From NCBI GenBank assembly GCA_022577435.1, contig JAKOON010000012.1, positions 8,363,412 to 8,427,411 of the forward strand: a stretch of 64,000 bases of DNA, read 5' to 3'. Made by a program: the position numbers and the translations under genes. This DNA is from Embiotoca jacksoni. Taxonomy: Eukaryota; Chordata; Actinopteri; Embiotocidae. Below are positions 1 through 14,397 of the stretch, one piece after another. Each line of letters begins with the position of its first letter. Within the stretch, counting starts at the first letter, position 1. The notes under the pieces were generated by a model. The model had not been told where the DNA came from. It saw only the letters and a list, made by a program, of their open reading frames with translations, and ran no database searches.

Positions 1-3731
<3,731 letters not shown>

Positions 3732-5771
3732 TCATCTGACCCTGGATCGCTTGACAACAATTGTACCAGCCACCATGTCATACACAGTCCTGTTGTGCTG
3801 GAAGAACAGAAGTGTGATGAAGGCTGGGAAAAAGAAGGCAATTGAAAAGTTCTTGTTCAAGGCTCGCACAGTTGATCTGTAAAGAGACAGAGGCTCTGTT
3901 AACACGATGCGAGGCACTTTTCCGGTTACGTTTGCTACGAAACTTCTGAAATATGATCTTTAAAATGAACTACTCACGCAGACAGAGAGACATTAGTAGC
4001 TGGCACTATAAGAACCCTGTTAGGCTGAACCAGAACTGATGAGTCACATGTAACAACTCTGAGTCCGATGAGGAACTTCCCTGGAGTGGCTCCACCTGCT
4101 CCCCAAATGCACACGATCTACATGGAGAAAGGTGAAGGAGACGTCACGCAACTGTGTGGTGTCTTTTCCACCATTTACAGATGAACAGTGGACGTTTCAG
4201 ACCGATACCACTGTTTTACCTCACATTTCAGATGTTTGATAATAACGGAGTACACAGTAAAGTTGTATATGAGCACTCACCTCATAAAAACACACTAATA
4301 TCCGGTACACAAGGGCAACAAGCATCATTTTCTGTAGCTCCTCCATCGACGTGTCTTCATCTATTTCCTCCACAATGAAATGCATGGCGAACTTGGAAAC
4401 ATCTCTGAAAGGCAAAGAGAAATATACTATTCCAAGGAGTGCTTTTTTTTTCTGATTATAGTTTGTCTTTGTTTTTTTTAAAGGAATCAAAAAACATGGG
4501 CCTCACTGTCACTTCACCCCCACTAATAACATAAAGTTAACAGACTCACTTGATTCCACTGAGGTGCATAATACTGATGATTATGGTTGCTTTGACGAAA
4601 AACAATATGAAGAAATCCACCATCTCGGCCATTAGTCTTTGGAGAGGTGAAGGAATGTTGTACTCCCGTCCTGGTGAAAAACATAAAAGTGTTTCAAAAC
4701 CACATTTCAAAACCTTCGGTCCAAAATATTGTGACATTTGATTCTGTCCATATCGTCCAGCCTTACACGGAGGTTTTGTCACTTTATTTTAACTGTTGCC
4801 ACAGAAATAGAAGCGCAGTATAGTCTATAATATCACTGCACAGGGTTTTCCTTGTGGTTTCTGGAGGGTTTAGGTGATGCGGTAGCAGGCAGGGAGTGGT
4901 GAGCAGTTTTTTGACTAAAAAAAACCATGTATTTATTCGTTTGTTTTGTACTGTTGTCATTACAACACATGTTTAAAAAAAAAAATCAATGCCTGCAATA
5001 AAAAATAATGATCACCAAACACTGGTAAACAAAAAAAAAAGCTTTCAGTGAAGCTATCGGTGCTTTAAAAAAATAAAAATAAAAAAAATACTACAGTACC
5101 CTGGGTGTCTATCGTAGAAGCATGTTTTCTCTCAGTTGTGCAAAGTTAATCTGGCCCAAAACCTTAAAACAGTCCAAGACCAGAGGTGCACAAAAGTATG
5201 TGGACATGGGGTGTGTCCATATACTTGTGTCCATCCATATGCAGCACGTGAAGTCGTGGACTCACATTTCTGACACCCTGCAGACGGTTCGGCGGTGAAC
5301 ACAAGAGATGCGGCTCTTACCTGCTCTCGGTGCGTTTCCGTTCTCCTGCGGCTGAGCGGCCACAGCAGCCCCGCCGGCGGCTTCACCTGCGCGGCTGCCC
5401 GGGGAGGTGACCGCCGGCGGATAAGGCGACAACGGGACACCGAGCGGCCCGTTATACCAGTTCTGGGAGTTGAAATCAAGCGCCGTGGACGTCCCGCTGT
5501 CCGGCTGTAAATAACACGGGTAGGACATGGCTGACGCCGCCAGCCAGCTCTGCCAGTTCACGTATCCAGTGTAGTAGTGCCACATCCATGCCTGCAGCTT
5601 CTCGCAGTACTCCGCTGTGTCGCGGCTTTCAACAGCGTCTTGCTTGCTTTCAGAATTGTTCTGGCTGTCTGTTCTTTGGGTTACGTCGTCACCGAGTGAC
5701 TCAACTTGGTCAGCTAAAGGTTTATCCCTTCCCTTATCGACTTCCATACTTCTGTTTTCTTTGTCAGCCAT
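3732..5771 (-). CDS. fam8a1: FAM8A1, RDD-domain membrane protein of the HRD1 ERAD complex
   Basis: Five coding exons on the minus strand: 5771-5321, 4670-4550, 4404-4281, 4117-3978 and 3876-3732, all with GT-AG junctions in consistent phase, giving 326 residues. Exon 1 encodes an acidic start (MADKENRSMEVDK) and a Trp/Tyr-rich segment (KLQAWMWHYYTGYVNWQSW) typical of FAM8A1. Exons 2-5 form the RDD domain: Arg162 and Asp169 in RLMAEMVDF, then a hydrophobic helix; the GATPGK motif at 241-246; a hydrophobic stretch near 289-304; and Asp312 in VYDMVAG. In mammals FAM8A1 is an ER membrane protein that helps assemble HRD1 with HERP during ER-associated degradation. An open frame extends upstream of the chosen ATG, but it is poly-Phe/Cys encoded by an A-rich tract and looks non-coding. 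Human FAM8A1 is longer (about 413 residues) in its disordered N-terminal part. Confidence 0.93.
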
Positions 5772-5783
5772 GTTTGATGGCGC

Positions 5784-5802
5784 TACGTCACGTCCGACGT
5801 CA
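5784..5802. promoter_or_regulatory. Paired CRE/UPRE-like ACGTCA boxes upstream of fam8a1
   Basis: Two ACGTCA cores (TACGTCA at 5784-5790 and GACGTCA at 5796-5802) lie 13-31 bp upstream of the fam8a1 start codon. On the gene strand they read TGACGTC and TGACGTA. Such cores bind CREB/ATF-type bZIP factors and overlap the TGACGTG-like unfolded-protein-response element. Given the ERAD role of FAM8A1, control by ATF6/XBP1-type factors is a reasonable inference, not shown here. Confidence 0.4.
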
Positions 5803-7639
5803 CTCGGGGTCGATTTAGCTAAACGAAGACAAGCTATCGTTTTTTTAAAAAAAAAAAAAAAACAACAACAACAACATTGTTTTTGAAAAAAAAACACAAA
5901 AAAAACATTGTTTTTGGAAGTGGTAGTAGCCTAAAATGAATTAAACAATTACTTATTTAAAACAGAAAACTCTCATAAAACTCCTGTCTGTCTCACAATA
6001 AAATGTCCATCCCCCTTCTCAAGATATAGTGGTACCGTCCAATCTTGGTCTTTACAAGAATCAGCCACCAGGAGGCGGCATTTTCTGCAAGGTAGATGCT
6101 GCCGTGATTATGACATTTAGGGTTTTCAAATTCATATTATGTAATAACTCAAATTAGCAAGTACTGCAGCCAAACAATTCAGAATCTTACTTTTGGACTT
6201 GTTTAGATAAACCCGCATGCATTCATAAAATACAGTATTATTGAGCATTTAAGTGATTAGTTGAGGATTAATAAATAATTGCAGCATTGTTTGGTTAATC
6301 GTTTTTATTATTTATTGCTGCCAACATTTGCTGGTTGAAGCTTTGCATTCAAGCAGTTTGAGAAACCTCTTTAGGACCTTGTAACATCTGAATCAATGAG
6401 TTATTTTTGATGTAACAGATTTAATGCCTAATCCATTAGAACCAATAGATTAATTGCCTTTAATGTCACAAAGATTAAACAATTGGATATATGTAGCATT
6501 TACGTCCTTTCACATTTAACAAAGGAACTATTAAATTGAATAAGAACAATACAAAAAAATTGCCAGCCAATGGTGGGATTGTGTTTAAAGGGTTAAAACC
6601 ATTTCAAAGGAACTCTTCTTAAATCCCGCACCCACACACTACCCTAAGATTAATCCTTAACAATGGGGTATTCAAACATTTTAAATGAGCTGGGACAAAC
6701 TCAAGTATTAATTTAAACCCCCAGTTATGCGCATTTGATCATGTGCATTAATAAAATACACAAAACTGACATTTTCTCATAAATGTTCAAAAACATTATG
6801 CTCCCAGTGTACAAACACTTGATTTAACATTCGTGAACATGTGGCATGGTCTTATATAATGTGGTATTCAACACAAGGAATCAGCTTGTCTTACTCATTG
6901 TTTCTCGACCACCACCTGGGGTCACGGTCATTCACCACAGCCTGGAAAGCTTTTGGAGGATTTAGGCCTCAACCTACTGCCCTAATTAAAACAAAATGAC
7001 TTGCACTTGCTTTAACGCCACGTCTGTGCATCCAAGACAAGAGGCCTGTACAATTAGAGGTCACTGCTCTAAACCCAAGCAGGGATTTCGTCTTCCCACC
7101 TCCCAGTCATAAGAGGGCTGCTCTGATATTAGGGCATGTTGTCTTTCCTCATTTCAACAAAAGGCCTTTGTACACTGAATAGAATAACGTCTTTCAGCCA
7201 ATCACCAATCTTGCAATGTATAATCCAACGTTTTACGCATTTCCCCAAATATACATTACCCAAGTTTTAAAACTGTCAGCTGGCCATGGTCTCCAAGACA
7301 TATTAGAGCTATGAAATACTGATCAAAAGGCATTACAACTCAAACCATGATGCTCACATTGTGGAATAAGCTCAGCATCTTTTTTTGACTGCAAGTTATT
7401 ACCTTTAAAGTCATTTTAGGATTTGAAAAAGCGCTGTTTCAAAGTGAGTTTCGTTTGACGTGAGCAGATATGCTGCACCAAATGCATTTTCTACTTAGAG
7501 TCGTCACATGACTTAAAAAGGTCAAAGCAGCCGTGATTAGCATTTAACACCAAGTATGCAAGATCACAATTTTTTTTTTTTGACCCAAATAATGTGTGCA
7601 CCCAAAAGACAACCAATTCACAGATTGCATAGTTCAGAC
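5803..7639. other. Intergenic region between fam8a1 and fabp11
   Basis: AT-rich sequence with no credible coding exon. It begins with the A-rich upstream flank of fam8a1 (homopolymer A runs near 5.85 kb). A CTCF-like motif, CCACCAGGAGGCGGC, lies at 6065-6079. Its right end borders the fabp11 polyadenylation signal. I see nothing else definable. Confidence 0.5.
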
Positions 7640-7645
7640 TTTATT
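7640..7645 (-). terminator. fabp11 polyadenylation signal AATAAA
   Basis: TTTATT on the plus strand reads AATAAA on the minus strand, about 80 nt downstream of the fabp11 stop codon at 7725. This is the only canonical hexamer noticed just after the gene, giving a short 3' UTR as is usual for FABP genes. Confidence 0.6.
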
Positions 7646-7724
7646 TGCATATTTGGCAATGCTTCAGTGCCTTTGGTTTGTTGGTAATGGAACAGAAGTC
7701 AAGGCACAACAACTTTTTAAGGTA

Positions 7725-8477
7725 TCAAGCCACCTTATCATAGGTCCTCACAGCAATAATGTCATCCATGAAACATTTCTGTTGAGACAAGGTTTAAAAT
7801 GTTAAACATCTTTTCATTGCAATTAGAGAATACATAAAAGAGCAAAAGCATGAAAACATGCTTACTGTCTTAATTGCAAATCATACTCACAGCTATTAGT
7901 TTTCCATCTTGAATCTCTCGTTCCAGTGTTGTTGTCTTCCCATCCCAGGTCTGCTTTTGCACAAGTTTGCCATTTTCAAAAGTCATGGTGGTCTGGGGAG
8001 GAGAAAAAAAAAAAAAAAAGTTGAGCACTCAGAAATACCCATAATCCTGTCTGTAGAATGAGGCTGTTTGAGAAAATGACCTACCTTCGCCATTCGGCCG
8101 TCGGCGGTCGTCTCATCAAATTCTTCATTCAGCTTGAATTTGATCTCTGTGGACTTAAAAGTGCTCTCAGTCTTCATTAAAATGAGCCCTCCATCACCCA
8201 CGCTGAACACCACGTTAGGCTTTACCATGTTGCCCATTTGGCGAGTTGCAAAGTTCACACCTTTAAAACACAAGGAACCTGAATTAGAGTGTTGATCTGC
8301 TCGGCTGGAACTGAACGACTCGCAGGGGCTCTCAGTTCACACAAGCAAGACATCTGGTAACATTAAACTACGCTCAGTAATTAAATAAATAGATGTAACA
8401 CTACCAATTGCCTTCATGTATTCATCAAAGTTTTCGCTGGATATCAGAGTCCATGTGGCCACAAACTGCTCAACCAT
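7725..8477 (-). CDS. fabp11: Fatty acid-binding protein 11 (adipocyte-type iLBP)
   Basis: Four exons on the minus strand, 8477-8405 (73 nt), 8260-8085 (176 nt), 7992-7891 (102 nt) and 7778-7725 (54 nt), reproduce the invariant four-exon FABP layout and give 134 residues. The protein starts MVEQFVATWTLISSENFDEY, the FABP signature region, and continues with GVNFATRQMGN, the TTADGR turn, TTMTFENGKLVQKQ and a terminal AVRTYDKVA that carries the Arg-x-Tyr fatty-acid carboxylate-binding pair (Arg128, Tyr130). It is a cytosolic carrier of long-chain fatty acids, folded as a ten-strand barrel. The sequence best matches the teleost fabp11 group, related to FABP4/5/8/9; I cannot tell the 11a from the 11b copy. 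Exon 2 is 3 nt longer than the usual 173 nt, adding one residue in the Gly-rich turn GDGG. Confidence 0.93.
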
Positions 8478-8901
8478 GATGATGATGATGATGATGAAGA
8501 TGAAGCGCCGTTCTGCTGCAAAAGCAAAAGATGTTTCAGGATCTTCTGATACGATGTTGAAGTGGCGATATACTGTCACTCAGGGAACATTGCCTAGTAT
8601 TTAGCCTGATCGAAGTGCGTGATTCAGAGCTAACCAATCAACAGCAGGTGCTGACGTTGTCATGGATATGATCGGATTAGGGGGCGTGTCTTTAAATCTG
8701 AGTTGGAAGAGTGAAATGTGTGTTCAGGTTCACCCTGGATGCTGACTTCAGCATCAATTGGGGGAAAATGTTGTAATTACAGCACTTGTGTGCGGTTACA
8801 TATCGCCCTGCACAAGAAAAGATGCAGGCAAATTTGATCTTTTCTCTTTTATTGACCAAAATTGCCAAAAACATCTGCAGGAGCCTGGCATATAGTGCAT
8901 T

Positions 8902-8904
<3 letters not shown>

Positions 8905-8939
<35 letters not shown>

Positions 8940-8960
8940 CAAAAGTGTTTTATTGACTCA
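8905..8960 (-). mobile_element. Poly(A) tail and AATAAA of a probable minus-strand retroposed sequence
   Basis: A run of about 33 T on the plus strand is followed directly by a TTTTATT block near 8948. Read on the minus strand this is AATAAAACACTTTTG followed by a long A tail: a polyadenylation signal about 10 nt before a pure poly(A). That is the mark of a reverse-transcribed and inserted RNA. The body would lie at higher coordinates (roughly 8.94-9.3 kb or beyond). I found no open frame in it, so it may be a 3' UTR or LINE tail; I also found no target-site duplication by eye. Confidence 0.4.
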
Positions 8961-11900
8961 GAGAAATAGAATAACATTGACATTGCTCATTTTCATCTAT
9001 ATGCAAATAATAAAAACACACAAACATAAACAGCAACAGCCATGAAGTACAGCTGAAATGTTGCATTTTTGTATCTTTATAGAAGCAAAATAGGTGCTAC
9101 AACAGTAATAACCTGTGTGCACAGAACAGATGTATCAGACAAGAAGAAAGTCATAATGTGAGTCTAACTCAAACAGATAACACAGGAGCCAAGGAACTCA
9201 ACTCTTGTTCCCTCACTCCCTCCCCTTCCTCACTCAAGCCAAACTGTAGTTTATCATTGACATTTTATAATCAAGTAAATGGGATTAAAAAAAAAATAGA
9301 TATCAACAAATGGAAAAATTAGGAGGTCTTAAAGTTCAGTTCTATCAAAACACCATTTAAAAATCTAAGTGTTTTAGCTTTTTATGTGAAATCTATGTTA
9401 CTTACTAAAGGATTTATATTAGAAATGTGTTACATTCAAATGTTATAATTTCTACTCCCACAAATGCAACACAATACCCAGCTGTAAGTCTTTTCACTGT
9501 GATATTGTGATATATAATTTAACCAGCAGGTGACGCCATGTTCACATATTTTTAGAGTTTCTCTATCTGGCAAACTACACGTGTGCCGAAAATGGTTGAA
9601 ATGGATTTTAAATTTACAATTTTGAATTCTTCATTTAGGACATTACACATTTTACATATATTTTCGATTAATAGTGTATATTTTGTATTTACAATACGTT
9701 TGCAGTGTATTTTCAATATTCAAAAGAAATCGTAGGCTGTCATGCATTGCCCCCCAGTGGTTTTAGTAATTCACTACAGTAGGCTGTGTATTTGGGCCCT
9801 AACAAAAACAGCCCAAAATACTAAACATGTCCAATGACAGGTGTCGAGGTCCAATTAAAACAAAACACACAAAAAATAAATCAACCGATCCCCATCTGGT
9901 TCAAGGACTTTCATGAGAATATTCTTAATAGATGTGATTTTATTTCATTCATTGCATTTATTTATTCCACTTTAAACCATATCTGTGGGGAGATAAGAGC
10001 TTGCGTTCTGTCGATGAAGGCGTGAAAAAGATCAAAGTGGAAAAGAGCAAGACAGAAATGATTGGAAATGATCAGAGCAAATCAGATTCAGATCAGATGA
10101 GGGCCCTGTGACATGTCTCCTCTGTGGCTTGAGCTGTTGCATCCTCTATTGCCTGCATCCAACCATTCAGTAGTTTCACATTTGAGTCTTCAAAAAGACT
10201 TGCAGGCATAAATTGGGAGGAAAGTGGGGCCTTACAAAATCTCTTGAAACGAATTTGTCACCACCAACAAGTTATGAAGTGATGGTTTAATAATACACTC
10301 CTCTAAACAGAAGAAAGTGTTAAGGTTTAATAGTGAGATTGCAAATATCTGAAACAAGAAGATGAGCCTATGATGAGTCAAATGTGCACCATGTAATGTC
10401 TGTATAGATAAATAATGCCAGTCCACAAGGCATGAACCTTATAAGGAACAACTATGCAGTCCTATAGTGTGAGATTAACACCAGCGATAAGAGATTATTT
10501 CCGTTTTAGATAGTGACATTGAGTATCTTGCAAGAACTATTTTTTTCTATCACAAGCTGAAAATAGTTCAAGCGGAAATAGAAAAGCTCTTTTGGTTACA
10601 TTGAACTGATGACAGTGGATATGGGTGCAACAAACTGTCCAAGAAGAGCCCATTTTTCCATTTTTATCCTGCCTTACTCTTCTGTGACATCACAGAAGGA
10701 TACTGTTTTCTTTCTTTGGGGTCACTATGTTATCAAAGTTTTGATGCCATCATAATTGAGTGCTGGTGTTGTTCGTCTTTGAGAGGATGCTTGTCTTTGT
10801 TCATATCAATTACACTCTCGAAGACCATGGGTGTAACATCTGTGAAACCCCGGTTACCCTGGTCTATCAGGGCAGATCGGTGGTTGATGTATTTTGGAAA
10901 ATTTGCTATCAATCCAGAGATACCAGAATCAATGTATACCAAATAGAAAGACTATAACATAACTGCAATATTTGATTTCAAGGCCCCATAGGCATTAATT
11001 GTTCATTAACTTCAACGACAGACAGTAATGATGTGATAATCAAACCGGGCTGGGCTGTGATATATCATGGAATGCTGTTTACCAATCCAATGAGCCGATT
11101 ACGTGTTGTTCTGTCACCCGGGGTTTCTCTGTGCACATACAGGTGCCATCCAGGCGTAGAGCCCATCTAATGAACATGAACTCTCGCTGGCATCCACAGA
11201 GAAGTCCTTTCCTTCTGGTTTTCATCAACACTTCAGCCCCCATTGATGGGAGAACAGTGGCCATGAACAAAAGCTGTATATACTGTACAAACACAGCTCT
11301 GAGCGGCAGCACACTGACTCATTCTTCAGTGTGTGTGAGAACGGAGGGGGACCCCTTTCAGCTCCTTTGTGTTGGTGTCTGTCAACAGTGTAGTTGGAGG
11401 CAGAGCCCATTGTGGTGGCCAGTGTTTCGTATTGACACAGGGCCTCGTTCAGCTTGTTCCCAGGGTCCAACCTGGGGACTCATGAATAATGGAGAGAGGG
11501 TCCTCAGGGCCAAGGAGGAGCTTGCAAATCTAACTGGGCTTGTTAGAAACCCAAACTTTATGTGCCAGCAGGTAAAATTGAGGTCACAGCAGATCATGTT
11601 GACGTTGAACTCGATCTGACACCGAGAATCTAGCAGCTGAGTTGCACCTCAAAAGATACAAGAAATTAAACACAAAACATATTAATTTAATGGATTTCCA
11701 GATCATGGAAATTTTTTTCACTACTCCATTTCGTTTGAGTACATTTTATTGTATTGCCTCCCTCTAAGCCTAAACTGTCTTTTCTATTCTGGGTAAGCCT
11801 TTGCCCGAGGTAAGGGATAAATTTCCTTCATGCAGAAATCTGTGAAAGCCTTTTAGCAGTCCCTTTCATGTGCTGTAGACGAGACATGTCCATAGTCTTT

Positions 11901-13053
11901 TTTCTTTTTGAACCAAAACCCACAGACAACATCTCATCATTTTCATGAAACTGGCTTTGTTGATAATTTTCTTGAGATACATTTTACTTTAACAGTTCTC
12001 TCATTGTATCAGATTCTGACACAAAAATGCCAATTAAAAAAAAAGCTACAAATACAGAACCATCCTAAAGAAAACACATTTATTGAGAAAAGCTTTTTGC
12101 ACTTAATAAAAAAGGAAAAGGTTTCAAAATATATGTTGCTATGTTGAAGTTTAAGGAGTGAGAAACAAGGGGTATCCTTTAGGTCAGGTTCCCAGCAGGT
12201 CCAAACCATCTGCTGAAAGGCTCACACGACCTGAGCGATGTGCCCTCTCCTCTTTGCCTTTTTACACGGCTGCTGGGGGAACCAGAGGGTGGGCGCCGAC
12301 CGTTCTGCACAGGCTGGATGAAGAGTGTGTGTGTGGCAGAGGTCAGGGAGGTGCCTCCTGCTTGTGTGCTTTGAGCTTTTTCATGCTTCCTGCTTTGATC
12401 TTCTCTCGCATCCCTTCATCCCACACGCTCCCTGCGCCTCGGGCTTCTGGTTTGCAGCACACCGACGGTGGGGCTGGAGAGGGATGGGGTGGAGGGAGGG
12501 AGGGGGGCTGCCTCTCACAGAGACGCTGCTTGTTCTGTCAATACAGGGAGAGGTGCAGGGAGAGCTGCCCACAGGGGCACAGCCACTGGGTGCAGAGTGC
12601 AGTGGGTGGAGGGTTCACCAGGAGCTAAAGTGATGCACACTGTACAGTTTTCTGCTCCTCTTTTATACTCTCTTAGATCAGCCAACAGTGGGATGGAATT
12701 CTTGTCTGAAAAACAACTGCCACAGTGCTTAGAGGGCAGCGCGTTGGACCCCTTACAACATGGGAAAGTGTACCCCTCAGCTGGTAGTTATATAAAGCCT
12801 GCCAGAGTCATGAGAATCCCTGATAAATCACTCGGCTTGAGGCCACTCATGTATTTCTGCATCTCACATGCAGTAATTATTTTCTATGGGTCAATATAAT
12901 GTGTCCTTCAAAGTGTTGCCATGTAATCAGTGTGGCAACACGTTAATACATTTAGAGCAGCATGACATTTGTCATGTGAATATGTTAGAAAATATGCTTT
13001 TATCACTCTCCTGTGCTCCCACCCCAAAGCCTGATAATCCTTATATATCCCTT

Positions 13054-13055
<2 letters not shown>

Positions 13056-13118
<63 letters not shown>
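13056..13118. repeat. (CA)n microsatellite
   Basis: Around 31 uninterrupted CA units in the intergenic region upstream of hey1. Open frames through it encode Thr-His runs and are artefacts. Confidence 0.96.
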
Positions 13119-13119
<1 letters not shown>

Positions 13120-14316
13120 CCCCCCCATACCTCACCTGCTGGTGCGAGACTGGGGAACACAGATGCGAAGGCACAGAGCAGAACCCCTAATTGAAGATTA
13201 ATTGGAAGGGGGAGCACTTACCTTTATTTAGACATGTGGTAAATGTTAGGCAGTGACAAGCAACTCAACCATCTCAGCAGATGACTGCACTTAATATTTC
13301 ATGACAAATTTTGAGGGCGGGGGGGTATTTAGGGAGTTCTACCGTGCAGCTCTACGGCCAAAAATCAGAAAAAAACCCAGCATATTGATCTTTTTCAAAA
13401 CAATCAAGACAATGACAGAGATAATCAATATCTGTGACATCTTCCCAGTAATCTGTCAATAGCTCTCTAACGTTTCGCCTCTAGTCAGATTATCTTTAAC
13501 TTGGCATTAATAGACATACAGCTGTAGCGTGGACTAAATAGAAGTGCATGCATGTAACAAGTGCAATGCTGTTAAAATGTGGAGAAAATTAAAGTAAGGG
13601 ACAAAAAAAAAAAATTTAAAAAAAAAATCAACATTATTTTTTAATTATAATGGGAACACAATCTACATAATCATTTGGATATTACAGCTTAATATGGAAT
13701 TATACGATAATATGGAGAAAAATAAAATAAATGGACATTGAATTATTTGAATTATAGGTTGAGAAATAATGTACCAACAAATAATCATGGAACTAACAGT
13801 GAGACTTGCTGGGATTGTGATGCATGTTTGTGTGAGAGGGGCACGAAAGAGAAAGAGTAAAAGGGTTGTGCTAACAGGCTTTCTGCAGATCACTGGCAGT
13901 TTGACTGCAGTGGAGAGTAATGGGGCTGGCAGGGCGGAATCAATTACTGGCCACAACAGATTTTCCCACAGGTCAGAGCTTGGGAAAGCAGTACTTTACT
14001 GCAGAACAGACAGCTGGCACAGAGCATCCACTGGGAAAGGAGCCGGCTCTGAAAAAAAGACAGCATTTTTTTTTATAAACTTGTGACACACCATAAATTG
14101 GCTCTATGCTTTTTCTATGTTCTATAAAAAAAAAAAAATAATAGTGGTTTTACTGCTAATCAGATTGTATTTAAAATTGCATAAGCAAATGAAAACTGAA
14201 AATAAAAACTCAGAACAAATGTGGACTAGTTGTTTGACGTAATGCAAAAAGTTACTCATAACATGATGGCTGACCTTCAGAGACAGACCTAGATTCCCCC
14301 CAGTAGAGACCAATCA

Positions 14317-14320
14317 TGCG

Positions 14321-14390
<70 letters not shown>
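14317..14390. repeat. Compound (CG)n(CA)n microsatellite
   Basis: A short (CG)n block of about 11 bp runs directly into about 31 CA units. CG plus CA alternation is the strongest common sequence for Z-DNA formation. Confidence 0.96.

Positions 14391-14397
<7 letters not shown>

Noticed and set aside
5772..5897. N-terminal extension of fam8a1
   Set aside because: Encodes Phe, Lys and Cys runs from homopolymer tracts upstream of a good start codon and crosses the likely promoter.
11131..11619. 162-codon open frame on the plus strand
   Set aside because: No family resemblance, no splice partners, and overlapping open frames on the opposite strand; typical chance frame in a GC-richer patch.
12158..12899. 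Overlapping plus-strand open frames of 102-156 codons
   Set aside because: Three frames are open at once over a GC-rich stretch; compositions are Gly/Arg/Cys-rich with no recognisable domain.
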